Source: Lytechinus pictus (Eukaryota > Echinodermata > Echinoidea > Temnopleuroida > Toxopneustidae). From it: DNA of 64,000 nucleotides. A program made the translations under genes and the position numbers. Shown here piece by piece: positions 1 through 11,843 of this stretch (positions are counted from its first letter, which is position 1; the number at the start of each line of letters is the position of its first letter). The stretch covers positions 25,482,501 to 25,546,500 of the forward strand of contig NC_087245.1 of NCBI RefSeq assembly GCF_037042905.1, given 5' to 3'. The notes under the pieces are model-generated. The model searched no databases, was not told where the DNA came from, and was given only the letters and a program-made list of their open reading frames with translations.

Positions 1-779
1 AGTGCCATGACATAGGCGGATCCAGCTTTTGGCGAAAGGGGGGAGGGGGCGCACTGCCGAGCGGCGCACATATTTTTGCACTTCACCGGCGCCATAAAAG
101 AAAATGTTGAAAAAGGGGTAAAGTCTGACCCTGTCAAATGCTCTTTTAAAAATGTAGGATTTCCAGTCATGCCATTTTGCATGACCACACGCAGATAATA
201 TTTTCGGGGGGGGGGGGCAAGACTCGAAAATTTGGTGCACATCTCACATTTGCACATTTTTCATAGTTTTCATGAAATGTTAAGGAAAAAAATTGTTTTT
301 CACAACAGCAGATCGCGAATATGCCCTTCCTCCTTGCTGCGTACGACCATTCCCTGAAGTCCACTTAAACATATCTCATTATAACAGAAATATACATCAA
401 TTTAAACATATATTCTTTCTAAAACATATATAGAGAGAGATTGAAAAACTTATTAAAGAAAGAAACAAACAAAAGTAACACAAATTATGCATGTTATGTG
501 CGATTTCAAAATCTCGTGTATTAACCCTTTTATTGCGATGAGGCCAATACTTTTGTATATTAATAGAGATACAAGTTTTTTTTTACTATATGTATATATA
601 TATATATACACAGGGGCGTCGTTCCTTTTTTTAAGATTTGGGGGGCAAAATCATGAATCAACTTTCCAAAGGAGCTCGATATCACACAAAACAAACAAAC
701 TCACACAAACACACACACTTATGCATATATATATATATATATTTATTTATCTGACTCATGAGATAGAAACACATATCTC

Positions 780-1240
780 ACCAACAAATTAATGCGAGCG
801 CGAAGCGCGAGCTGAAATTTTTTAGTATACTGACCTGAAAACAGGAAAAGGTGCCTGTTTAGGACTGTTTGTAGTAACTCATGAGGAGGATACATATCTC
901 ACTACACAGATAATGCGAGTGCCGAGGGTGAGCTGAAATTTCTTTATATTCTGACCAGAAAGCTTGATATTCTATGCATTTTTGGTACCAATGATTAAGA
1001 TGAGTATCTAAAAAAAACAATAGATGCGAGCGCGAAGCGCGAGCTTAAAATTTTGATCTGAAAAAAAAGACAATTTAATGGACGTTTGTAATAAAGAACA
1101 AGATTATATCCAGCAAAAGATTATTGCAAATCGAAGCGGGAGTTCTTTTGACGTTTAGTCCTGAAAAAGGGACATTCTATTCACCTATTTAATCATGAAA
1201 AGTATGGGGTTTCTACAGAAATGATGCGAGCGCGAACTGG
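780..1240. repeat. Degenerate array of about 115-bp units with GCGCGAAGCGC islands
   Basis: Four diverged units each begin with a GC-rich block around TGCGAGCGCGAAGCGCGAGC (near 793, 914, 1025 and 1225), followed by AT-rich sequence that often contains TGACCTGAAAA or similar. A second array of the same type lies at 14555-14940. No reading frame is maintained across the units. Confidence 0.6.
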
Positions 1241-1294
1241 TTGCGTAATTATACACTCCCGATACTAGCAACGGGTTTTAGCAAAGTTTTAACC

Positions 1295-1630
1295 AGGTGG
1301 TGCTGATTATTCTTGTCCGGCGCCGATTTAGATTTAGGTGGAGCTGATTATTTTTGATCGGCGCCGGTTAAGACTCAGGCAGCGCCGATTTATAAACATA
1401 TGTATGGCGCTGATTATTCTTGACCAGCCCCGATTTAGATATAGGTGGCGCTGATTATCCTTGATCGGCGCCGGTAACGAACTCAGGCAGCGCCAATTTT
1501 TCTTTTCCGGCGCCGATTTATAACCAGATGGCGCCGTTTATTCTTGCCCGGCGCCGATTTAGATTTAGGTGGAGCTGATTATTCTTGATCGGCGCCGGTT
1601 AAGACTCAGGCAGCGCCGATTTATAAACAA
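1295..1630. repeat. GGCGCC-rich minisatellite
   Basis: Three irregular copies of a 107-124 bp unit start near 1297, 1404 and 1528. Each contains shorter subunits alternating GCTGATTATTCTTG and CGGCGCCGATTTA. The GGCGCC palindrome recurs many times. The array sits just inside the right end of the 15-1676 element. Confidence 0.65.
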
Positions 1631-2073
1631 ATAATAGGGGGGCGCGCGCCCCCTGCGCCACCCCCCTGGATCCGCCACTGCATGACTTAATTAAAGATTT
1701 AGAATCTAATATTTAAAAGTAATATCCTGCAAATTCCCCCTATATTAACCATGTTTGCCCCCTTAAAATGTCTGCCTCATTATGCCACTGTGTCGAAACA
1801 GTGTAATAGATAAGGAAGTACATTTCTATTTAGAAATGTATTTAGTCCTCAGTGTTGAAGTATATAACACAAGAAAGCTTAGGGATGTATTAACATTTGC
1901 TCGATTTAATCGGGTGTCAATTATTTTATAATTTGTTGATCAACAGCTGGTGTTGCAAATGACTTTTCCATAATTATTCGGTTTCTCAAACTGATTTCGC
2001 ACTATAACAAAACCGATTTCAAAACTGGTGTTGATCGATCCAACATATATTAAAAATAGTGCAATCGTTTGGT

Positions 2074-2621
2074 TCAGACTGTATAGTATGTTCCCTTTGC
2101 CAGAGAGTGAAGAGGTCCTACTTTAGGGACAAGGGGTCGTTTCAGAATGAGCCAAAGGTATGGTAAATCTGCCATTATGGATAATTTCCATGGTAACCAT
2201 GGTAACAATGCAGGGCTAAGCAGACAATCGCAATCAAGGTTCCCATGCATGGTAGTTACAACGTTGTCATAGATGCCATAGTTGTCTGGATTAGACCAAG
2301 TTAGATAAGACCAAATTAAAAGTATAGTAAACCAAGTGGCAATTACTATTGTTATATACATGGTAGATGAATATCTTACCGATTATAACCCCCACGATTA
2401 TTGCAATGGTTACCATGGTGATGAAGAAGACTGATAATCCGATCTTACATTCCCTGGATTGACATCGGTGGCCATTGTCCCCACCATTTCCCTTCTCTTC
2501 CACGAACTGCATCATCTCCCCAGAACTGAAGATTTGGAAGAGAAAGAAATGGGATGGAAAAGGAAAAATGTAATGAAGGAGGAAGAAATAATATATATAT
2601 ATATATATATATAAATTTATG

Positions 2622-2663
<42 letters not shown>

Positions 2664-3135
2664 AAGAGAGGGAGGGGTGGGGAGACGATGGGATGGACAG
2701 AGTTTCGGGAGAAGGATAGAGAAAGATAATGTGTACGTGAGAGGCGGGCGGAAGGGGTGCAGGGTCAAAATCAAACTTAGAATTGGATCATTAAAATTGA
2801 AAATAAAAATGTTGCTATTTTTGTTAATAATAATTACATCCAAGAAATGCCGAAACAAAATGCAGGTTGGTCAAAGCATCCGAAATTCTAGTCAACAATA
2901 TCATATCTCTCGCGGAAAATACTGTATCCCATACAAGATGAAAGAGATACTGGAATGTCTTTAGCATTTAGTTGATAAAGTTATTCCATTATTGAAAATA
3001 TAAATAACAATGCATCATACGTCACGAAAAAGCAATGTGATAAATAAGCACGCCAATGGAGGCGTTAGCAATGTCACAATACACAAGCTAAAAAATTAGT
3101 TTTTCTTACCTTTCCACATTTTCATTATCTGCCAT
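2074..3135 (-). CDS. Candidate three-exon gene for a small single-pass membrane protein
   Basis: I do not recognise this gene. Proposed coding exons on the minus strand are 3135-3110, 2525-2380 and 2285-2074. The ATG lies in AACATGG. Exon 1 ends at AAAG|GTAAGA. Exon 2 begins after a strong pyrimidine-rich acceptor ending TCTTCAG and ends at ATCG|GTAAGA. Exon 3 follows TCTAAC (possible branch point) and TCTAATCCAG. Phases agree across both joins and give 127 codons plus stop. The N-terminus (MADNENVESSGE...) is acidic and soluble; a hydrophobic stretch near residues 38-56 (ITMVTIAIIVGVII) is a likely helix, giving a type II-like topology. Exon 3 is less protein-like, and the second intron is only 94 bp, so the true gene may instead continue to exons left of the window. 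No homology was tested. Confidence 0.35.
2589..2662. repeat. Compound (AT)n-(GT)n-(AT)n microsatellite
   Basis: An AT run at about 2589-2613, a GT run at about 2622-2644 and a second AT run at 2645-2662. It lies in the first intron of the candidate gene at 2074-3135. Shorter AT/TA runs occur at about 591-609 and 725-741. Confidence 0.9.
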
Positions 3136-3499
3136 GTTGTCCCAAATCAGCTGTCCTTATCTCCGGATAAATCCTGGTATAGAAAAGTTGCCTCTCTACG
3201 GGAAGATCACCCGACCCGAACAAGGGCAGTGACACTGTCAACCCCAATTGCTCCGGGAATAGTTCAATCCACTCTCAAACGAGTAATGTCATGAACTAAA
3301 TGATGTGATTGAAAATGGTTAGCACGGAGAGACAAAGGGGGAACTTGACATTGGTGGTGACAGAACACGCCCGTGCAACTCTACTAGCGGTGCAAGACCA
3401 AATGGTAAATTAATTATCTACTTCCTAAACATAAATCAAATAAATAAAATTTAGTATACACAAACAAACTAGGTACAAATACAGATGGATGATCATGCA

Positions 3500-4896
3500 G
3501 GCGCGTAGCCAGGGGGGGGGCGGTCGCCCCCCCAAAAAACGTCCCCAAAAAGAAAAAAAAGAAGGGAAAAGGAGAGGAGAAAAGGAAAAGGGAAGGGAGG
3601 AAAGGGAAGAAATATAGCTTTTTTTTTTCACTCTTCACTCTTGCTTTAAATTTTTATGTGAATTTCGCTTCCGCGCTGCGCTCGGTTAAATGACAATATT
3701 GAAGTCTACATTGTTTCCCCCACCCTTTCTCTAACCCTGTTTTTCCACCTCAGCTATATGTGTTTCTTGCCAGTTAAAGTTCAAATGTACACATTAGGGC
3801 ATGGAATTTGAGTAAGATTAGGCCGAACTATATGAAGTTATCTTTTTTTTATTGATCGCGCAACTTCTGGTCAGGTCGGCTCCGGGCGGGTAAAATCTTT
3901 ATATCAATTTCTGCCGTCACCTCCATAAAGTCAACTTTTCCCGCTTTTCAGCTCATTACTAAACAACCATAATTTTGGGGCAAACAGGTTCCTAATTTAA
4001 AAAGAGGAAGGTATAAAAAATGCGTGTCGTATTAAATAAAAAGTACAATATTTTTATCGAATTCTATTAAACGTCATGTCATTTCCCTGCACATTCATCT
4101 CCTGTCCTGTTTTGCGCCCTCAGTTTGAAATTTTGAATGACACTTGAGTTTCTTTATAGTTCAATATGAAGCGCTTCAGGATAAGTCAAAGAAATTAGGC
4201 ATCCTTTTTTATATAATTTCAATAAATCACAGAAGTTTCAACTTTTTGCGCACTATTTTCCTTGTAATGAAGTTCAATAATCTTATAAAATCAATTGAAT
4301 TAGAGCCGATGGGGTATTAGAGATATCTGCATTTGATGAAATGTCCGCCCTTTGAAATTTCCGAGTTTCATTGCTCTGCGCGGGGAGGAATATCTTCCTC
4401 CCGGCATATACACTTCTTCTCCTCTGTTTTGCGAGTTAAAGATATGCACTGTCGCTAAATTGTTTGTAATCAAATCTGATCTTTCCAAGGGAAGTATTCA
4501 ATGTATCTTTGAGAATACCCTTTTCTCGGGACCCTTTTCATGGCAAAAAAATTGATAACACGCTTTAGCTTACGCGCTTCGCGCGGGTTTATTATTATTT
4601 TAACTTCCTCCATTGTATTCCTTTTTTGTGCGTTCACAATCACTTTTGAAAACAAGGTTCAAAATCACAATATAGTCAACTGAATTGGAGCTGATATAGG
4701 TACTAGAGACAAGAGAGACGGCTCCTTTTCATTTTATTTTATGAAACACCAAAAGCTTCGCGCTTCGCAAGGGAGGGGGAAACTCCCCCTCCCTGCACCC
4801 ACCCCCTAGGGAGCGCGCTTCGCGCGCTCTGTAAGTGTTGGCACGCTTTGCGTGCATTTACCGCCCCCTCCAAAATGAAATCCTGGCTACGCGGTT
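3500..4896 (-). mobile_element. 1.4-kb TIR element, left copy (inverted relative to 6871-8257)
   Basis: It starts GGCGCGTAGCCAGG and ends CCTGGCTACGCG, a terminal inverted repeat of about 12 bp. The body matches the reverse complement of 6871-8257 over essentially its whole length, including the G/C-run tip, a GCGCTTCGCGC island near 4812 and short open frames whose translations are nearly identical in both copies (MERSDLITNNLATVHIFNSQ occurs in each). The flanks share only GGATGAT, so a target duplication is uncertain. The ORFs are too short for a transposase; I treat it as non-autonomous. Confidence 0.7.
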
Positions 4897-6870
4897 GGGA
4901 TGATGGAACAGTAAATGAATACATAAATGGATAATGATAGGAATACAAAAATTGATATAAGGACAAATAAGTAAATAAATAATCAATGAATAAATGGGTT
5001 AAAATTAAAGTATGAAATTGGACCAACAGATGAATAAACTTTTTAAGACCTTACTTGAACAATAACACGAATAGAGAAATTAAATGTAAAAGAAAGTGCA
5101 TCATGGATTTGGTCAACGAGCAGAACTGAAAGTATGAAATTGGACCCATAGATGAATGAACTATTTAAGACATTAATTCAACAAATAACACGAACAAAGA
5201 AATTAAATGTTAAAAAAAGTTGTATCGATGTATGGATGTGCATCATGGATTTGGTCAACGAGCAGAACTTAAAGCGCCAAAATAATATTCTAGAAAAGAC
5301 TGGGGGTCACTTACTTCACATGGCTTCTTTTCATTGAAAATTGTAGGAAAGTAATAGATAGTCGTTCGATAACCATTTAGAGAATATGTATGTTGTTGTG
5401 TGTAATAAATTTGCAATGACTACGATATATTAAAAATGTTTGTTTTTTAATGAATATGATATCGGTTGAGTTTTTCAATCTATTCTAAGCTCGAATGTGT
5501 TTTTGTACCAAAAGGAAATATTTTCATAAAAGAAATCGCTTTCATTTTTTAGAGCCCAGCCGAAATAAATCGCCAAGTCAAATCGCAAAATACAATACTA
5601 TATAACCCAAACACGTCCACACCATCCACATCTTTTTGGACACATTTAAGCATAATTATAGTGACCACACGTTAAGAAGAATAATACCCCAAAATAGAAA
5701 GAATACCTGTACTCTAAACTCGTTTGAAAAGTTAACTTATGACAAGGAAAGAAAGAAAACAAAAACAAAGATGGTTTGAAAACCCGAAAAAGAAAGTGTG
5801 ATTTTTTTGTTTGGGGGGGGGGGGTGACAGAGGAAGCTGATTTCGCCTGACTACTTCTTATCCATTTACATGTATGTTATTTTTGCAGTCAGCTTTATGT
5901 TACTTTATTCATTTCGTATATGTAACTTGTAAAGATTACTAAAAGCAGGGGCGTGCCAGTGCGATTTGATTGGGGAGGGGGCAAGGCGAGTTCTTTAGAA
6001 TAAATTGATTGACAGGGTAGAATAGAGTTAAATGACCTATACTCCTTTTCATGATGCTCTTCCGTCTTCTATTCTCCCCCCCTCTCTCTCTCTGTTGGTC
6101 GCTTTATTAAGTGAAAAAATTATAGGGCTACGGTCGCCCCACCCCCCGTGGCACATCCCTTTCGAACAATAGCCGATACAAAGGGATTGTTATCCGATTG
6201 TTCGATCCCTTAAGTGAAAGTTCGATTCATTAACGAATGAACAGACTAAACATTGACCATGACGGTATAGGCAGACAATACGCCCTTTACGTCGCGACAT
6301 TCAGGAAATGGAATAAGAACAGGACAATCTTTAATGTACTTTCCAGATGAGGGCAATTTGGCTGCAAGAGAAATGAAGAAAGTACAAAGTTTGGGAAGAT
6401 TTGTTTAGGTCATTATACTTTCAGCTAGTTGACCATGCTAACTGTGTTGCTTAATTTTAAGAGGACCAGACATGGCGTATCCGGCAAAAGTTCTATTTAT
6501 GACTTTACTAATAAAAAAAAGAAAAAAAAAATTACGATATATTTTTCATTATATTCAGAAAATGATATCACATTATACCCTTTCTCATTTCCGATATGCT
6601 ACAGAATATAATTATGTGTGATTGAAATTCGGTATTTCAAGCTCAATTCTGAAGGGTACAAAAATATTGTCAAAAATACAAACCGAGCAATTATCAATTT
6701 ATACAAGTAAAACGATTGGAATTGTAGCCTAAAATTTTCAGATGGGCGAAGTTTAATTTTTTTAAGCCACATATTTTCAAATGAAATATTAATTAATGCA
6801 GAGAAAGAGAGAGAAAGAGAGTGTGTGTGTGTGTGTGAAACAGAGGGGTAGAATGAGGGTGGCAGGGAGC
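4897..6870. other. Spacer between the inverted elements; tandem duplication, no gene seen
   Basis: AT-rich spacer. It holds a two-copy tandem duplication of about 122 bp (5009-5130 and 5131-5273; both copies contain TATGAAATTGGACC and GGTCAACGAGCAGAACT). A possible small TIR element lies at about 5948-6162 (AGGGGCGTGCCAG against GTGGCACATCCCT, imperfect). A (GT)8-like run is near 6822-6837. The ORFs here are short and unsupported by splice or start signals. Confidence 0.55.
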
Positions 6871-8257
6871 AACCGCATAGCCAGGATTTAATTTTGGAGG
6901 GGGCGGTAAAAATGCACGCTAAGCGTGCCAACACTTACAGAGCGCGCGAAGCGCGCTCCCTAGGGGATGGGTGCAGGGAGGGGGAGTTTCCCCCTCCCTT
7001 GCGAAACGCGAAGCTTTTGGTGTTTCATAAATTAAAATGAAAAGGAGCCGTCTCTCTTGTCTCTAGTACCTATATCAGCTCCAATTCAGTTGACTATATT
7101 GTGATTTCGAACCTTGTTTTCAAAAGTGATTGTGAGAGCACAAAAAAGGAATACAATGGAGGAAATTGATATAATAGTAACCCTGCGCGAAGCGCGGAAG
7201 CTGAAGCGTTTTATCATTTTTTTTTGCCATGAAAAGGGTCCAGAGAAAAGGGTATTCTCAATGATATATTGAATACTTCCCTTGGAAAGATCAGATTTGA
7301 TTACAAACAATTTAGCGACAGTGCACATATTTAACTCGCAAAACAGAGGAGAAGAAGTGTATATGCCGGGAGGAAGATATTCCTCCCCGCGCAGAGCAAT
7401 GAAACTCTGGAATTTCAAAGAGCGGACGTTTCATCAAATGCAGATATCTCTAATACCCCATATCGGCTCTAATTCAATTGATTTTCTAAGATTATTGAAC
7501 TTCATTACAAGGAAAATAGTGCGCAAAAAGTTGAAACTTCTGCGATTTATTGAAATTATATAAAAAAGGATGCCTAATTTCTTTGACTTATCCTGAAGCG
7601 CTTCATTTTGAATTATAAAGAAACTTAAGTGTCATTCAAAATTTCAAACTGAGGGCGCAAAACAGGACAGGAGATGAATGTGCAGGGAAATGACATGAAG
7701 TTTAATAGAATTTGATAAAAAATATTGTACTTTTTTATTTAATACGACATGAATTCTATACCTTCCTCTTTTAAAATTAGAAACCTGTTTGCCCCAAAAT
7801 TATGGTTGTTTAGTAATGAGCTGAAAAGCGGGAGAAGTTGACTTAATTGAGGTGACGGTAGAAATTGATATAAAGATTTTACACGCCCGGAGCCGACCCG
7901 ACCAAAATTTGCGCGATCAATAAAAAAAAAAGATAACTTCATATACTTCGGCCTAACCTTACTCTAATTCCATGCCCTAATGTATACATTTGAACTTTAA
8001 CTGGCAAGAAACACATATAGCTGAGGTAGAAAAACAGTGTTGGGAAACAATGGAGAACTTCAGTATTGTCATTTAACCGCGCGCAGCGCGGAAGTAAAAA
8101 AAAGAAAAAAAAGAAAAAAAAACACAAATCTATCTTTTTTCCCTTTCCTCCCTTTCCTTTTCCTTTTCTCTTCTCTTTTTTCCCTTCTTTTTTTCTTTTT
8201 GGGGACGTTTTTTTTTTTTTGGGGGGGGGCAACCGCCCCCCCCCCTGGCTACGCGCC
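6871..8257 (+). mobile_element. 1.39-kb TIR element with 11-bp target duplication, right copy
   Basis: The ends are AACCGCATAGCCAGG and CCTGGCTACGCGCC. Directly outside them, TGGCAGGGAGC is present on both sides (6860-6870 and 8258-8268), an exact 11-bp direct repeat that fixes the element boundaries. A 9-11 bp duplication is typical of Mutator-like elements, but the family is not established from sequence here. Open frames at 7282-7563 (+) and 7086-7418 (-) are element-derived and have counterparts in the left copy. The terminal G-run is longer in this copy. Confidence 0.75.
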
Positions 8258-8268
8258 TGGCAGGGAGC

Positions 8269-9512
8269 TCATTTCTATCATAATTGCTTATCATTGCTTG
8301 CTAGCTCGTTTGATGGATAGCGCCATCTCTTCACCTTCAATAACATAAGATCGGTTAATTTCATTACTGACAATCTATGCGATATCACATTCGTTGTTTA
8401 GGGGGGGGGGGATATCATACAAACTATGCTTTTCAGTGGATGGGCCATTTTCCACAGATATTTAATGAACTTCATAAAAATTATTTCAGAAATCGTTCAT
8501 CAGATTTGCGCTTAATCGGAAGACTTCCACTTGATTCACGCTCTAATTGGAATTAAAGGCAGTGTTCTTGCAACGCCCCAATGCGAGGAAGAAAATGAAT
8601 GTCAGCTGGGATGGGGTACTTCGGTTGGGTTTGACCCCAAGCCCCCTCGGCCGTAATAATTTACCCACACATCGTGTCAATGGATCGAAGTAAGTTAATA
8701 TGTTATTAGCACTGGATTACGGATGGGAGGATGGGGTCTCGGGGTCATTCTCCCCCCAAAAAAAGTCTAGCACCGAAATAAATGTAGAAAAAGGAGAAAA
8801 TGACAGAAAAGGAGGGGGAAGGATATAGATACCATGTTTTTTCTTAATATTATTTCAAAACCCATTACAAAATTATTTTCCTTTTAAAACGATCATTTTC
8901 TCTCTCGCTTCGCTCGTTTGTGATTTTTTATGAAATTTTGTCACACCTTCCGTGTTGTGCTCCCTTATTTATGTTTTTGCTTACAGCATTGGTTAGAAGT
9001 TTAGGGAGTTTCTGCTCGGACACATACGGAGGATTCAAGAACACACAAAAAATGTATTGTCATAATTATGCCCGTCATGAGAGAAAAATGAAGAAAAACA
9101 ACAAATGTGTTGAATATATTGGTGAATCAAAACGGCGGTAATTGATTCTGGAAAAGCAATATATTTGCATTTTTTTCGTCAGGCTCTGAAACTTAGGACG
9201 AAACTGCTGTGACTGGATAACCAATTTTCGACAAGGCCCTCCCGGCGGTTGTTTAGCATTTAAAGGGCTTTTTTAAGTACATTTACTTTGTTCTTGAAAA
9301 ATCCGTACGTCACTGAGCAAAAACACCCTATTATATAATTATACCGAAGACCCTCTCCTATTATTACTACAATTGTTTTTTTTTTTTTTATCCCAGTCGA
9401 AGTAAATTATAATTACGCGTAAAATCAATGTAATATTTCCTTTTTTAAGATTAAATTCATGGGACAACAATTCTAATAATTATACAAACCACGCCTTCAC
9501 AATGATTTCCTA
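8269..9512. other. Region with no recognisable gene
   Basis: AT-rich, with G-runs (8400-8411), a repeat-like segment at 8710-8910 containing TCGCTTCGCTCG, and a T-run near 9376. The open frame at 8920-9141 has no supporting start or splice context. Confidence 0.5.
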
Positions 9513-11632
9513 GAACATTAAAGTTGAATTAAGAAGGGGGTGAGTTTCCATAAATATAGGTTCTACATACAATATATAGTATATATAAGTTGTTCAAACA
9601 CATAGCATGTCACAATAATCCTCTGCCTTCTCGATATTTTGCTTTGAAAGTCTATGAAATTAGCCACCTGTCAGAGCCCGAGAGACGAGTGTACAGAAAA
9701 GTCACTCGGAGTGTGACGTCACCGGGGGGAATTTAGTATAAGAGGTGCCTGAATGTCATACAGAAATGCTATGCAGAGAGAGAAAGATATTTTACAATTT
9801 TTTTTCAAAGCAACTCAAATCAAATAAATAGGACTGATATGTACAAATCTTTACTTTCCCTGTATAAAAAACAGTATGAATAACCACCATGAACTCTTCA
9901 ATCATGATGTAAGATAGCAAACAGTGAGTTATTGAATGATATTTTCACTATTTCTCATTTATTTTATCACGATGTTCAATCAAGTGAGTAGCTGGAAAGT
10001 AATTCCGGCGGCTAGCTCAGCGCGCGCTGAACGCATATTAGCGCGTTTTCGCCCAGCGTCGTACGACGCTATCTACGACGTAGAACGATCTCTTGGTTCG
10101 TGCGTCCGTCGCGCTCAACTCTCGCTTGTAAGCAGTTTCGCAAATCGCTGAACGCGGCCGGATCGACCGCCAACACATGCATTGTATATGTTCCTACTAT
10201 GTGCACACAACTGGCAGTGCCATGTGTCTTGCAGTCGCGTCGTCGACCGAGCCATGCAACGGCTTTTCAATCATATTTCAATAATCATACTCGTTTAAAC
10301 TTCTACTGTAACATTTTGAAATTATACTTAGCTTGATTTTAGTATAATTGAAATGGTACTCACCGAAAAACTCGCATTCGAGTCCATGTTTTGAAGCTTT
10401 CAGCTATCAGTGTAGTCAGAGTAGAGTACAACATGTGCATGCACGCGATGGGCGAATGTGTTTACATCGGCTCAGCTTGCTCGCTCTACAAGCGATCTGA
10501 TTGGCTGTTGACGGCTGTTGACAAATCCTACGTTCTAATGCGGACGCCCGCTAATTTGCGGAAGAACCGTCCGTGATTTGAGCTCAAGAACGCTCGGGCC
10601 TCTGTTTCCATGGAAGTTGGCGATTTTTGCACACGACCCTTACGTTCTACGTCGTACGACGCTGGGCGAAAACGCGCTAATACTAGTACACACAACACCC
10701 AGGCATTGAGTGTACTGTTATGGTCTGGTATGTCGACTTAGTTCATGGCCGTGCAGCGATCCCCTGGCGTTTTTTCTTCTTTTCTTTTGTCTTTGACTCC
10801 ACTTTTATATCCTCTGGATCATTTCCACTCATAGCTCATTCCACAGAACAATCTTGAACCAAACGTATAGTATTCTTTCTCGGCCTTCTGAGTTGTTTTC
10901 TATATTTAATTACGCTAGGGGTCACCGTCACACATACAAACGCAATTCGGAAGTGAGTTGAAGACAGAAAGATATATAGTAATTAGTATACATCTCTATG
11001 GTTGAAGACAACAAGAACGGTACGGTAGCTCGACAGCTAGCTGCGCCGGAGCGGGCGGCCGGTCGGCACAAAGCAATTCCGCAACCAACTGTGTTTTTTT
11101 GCAAGAGCCGCGTCACACGCGGATAAATATGTCATAATAACACGTCTGCTACGTTATCGACTGGTGAGAAGATCTCGATCAAATTTCATATTATTCACCT
11201 TGAAATTATTCCTTTAGGGTCTATGGTATCATTCTGAGGGAATTCACATATTTGGAATAATAGTACGGCCACAAATATTTTAATCATTTCCTCTTTGCAA
11301 GTTCTATGGCTCGCAGATACAACTTCAACTGCAGTTATTCCATATGAAGGAGTACGTGCATAGTACACAAAACGGCACTGCCTTGATTACTACACCGGGA
11401 CCGAATACCCCCCGGTGACGTCACACTCAAAGAACACCCGTCTCGGTAGGCATTGCAGGAGCGAACTCAGGGAAAATGGGTAGGGATAAATCGTTCAAAT
11501 TCACTATTTTGAAAAAAGAAAATGGGGGGTCGAATCACCTATTAGTGTTTGGGGGGTTGTAAGGTTGCTATTAATGTAAATATCTCAATATTTGGAATCG
11601 TCTTCTTAATTCAACTTTAACATTAACTTATT
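9513..11632. repeat. Diverged large inverted repeat, about 2.1 kb
   Basis: Two blocks pair in inverted order. The outer block AACATTAAAGTTGAATTAAG (9516-9535) faces CTTAATTCAACTTTAACATT (about 11605-11625). The inner block around GAGTGTGACGTCACCGGGGG (about 9709-9728) faces CCCCCGGTGACGTCACACTC (about 11409-11428). The sequence between paired blocks differs, so the arms are old or the element is composite. A younger inverted repeat (10036-10682) lies in the middle. No complete transposase frame is visible. Confidence 0.5.
10036..10682. mobile_element. Nested element with 33-bp perfect terminal inverted repeats
   Basis: The left end begins TATTAGCGCGTTTTCGCC and the right end is its reverse complement (GGCGAAAACGCGCTAATA). 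The match is perfect for 33 bp and runs into CGTCGTACGACG, itself a palindrome. The GC- and CpG-rich interior differs from the AT-rich surroundings. The open frames inside (for example 10391-10576) are short and not recognisable. I see no clear target duplication. Confidence 0.6.
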
Positions 11633-11843
11633 GATCTATTTTTTAATTGAAACGACGTTGACGAAGGCAATTACGATGAATCCATGAATAAAACGCCCGA
11701 TGTCAACCCTATTGAAACGCACTGGGGTGATGAAACGAGGGCACAATAGCGGGAAATTTGAAAAGGCTGACGAGACAGGCGCGAGATAGGAATGTAAGCT
11801 AGCCTACACAATGCTGAGAGAAGGAATGACATTTTAAACAGCG

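Larger units (their letters stand above)
15..1676. mobile_element. Non-autonomous element with GGCGGATCCAG terminal inverted repeats
   Basis: The left end reads GGCGGATCCAG (15-25) and the right end is its exact reverse complement, CTGGATCCGCC (1666-1676). The flanks are similar but not identical (TGCCATGACATA before, TGCATGACTTA after), compatible with a decayed target duplication of about 10 bp. No coding region is visible. The body holds two internal arrays (780-1240 and 1295-1630), simple repeats and G-runs next to both ends. A single similar head lies at 13155. The TIR pair is seen directly; transposition is inferred. Confidence 0.6.

Noticed and set aside
7939-8348. Overlapping Lys- and Phe-rich frames
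   Set aside because: They arise from A/T and purine-pyrimidine runs at the end of the 1.39-kb element; the matching region of the other copy is equally low in complexity.
10016-10027. A-box-like CTAGCTCAG suggesting a tRNA or SINE
   Set aside because: No B box at the right distance and no cloverleaf; it lies near the end of an inverted repeat.
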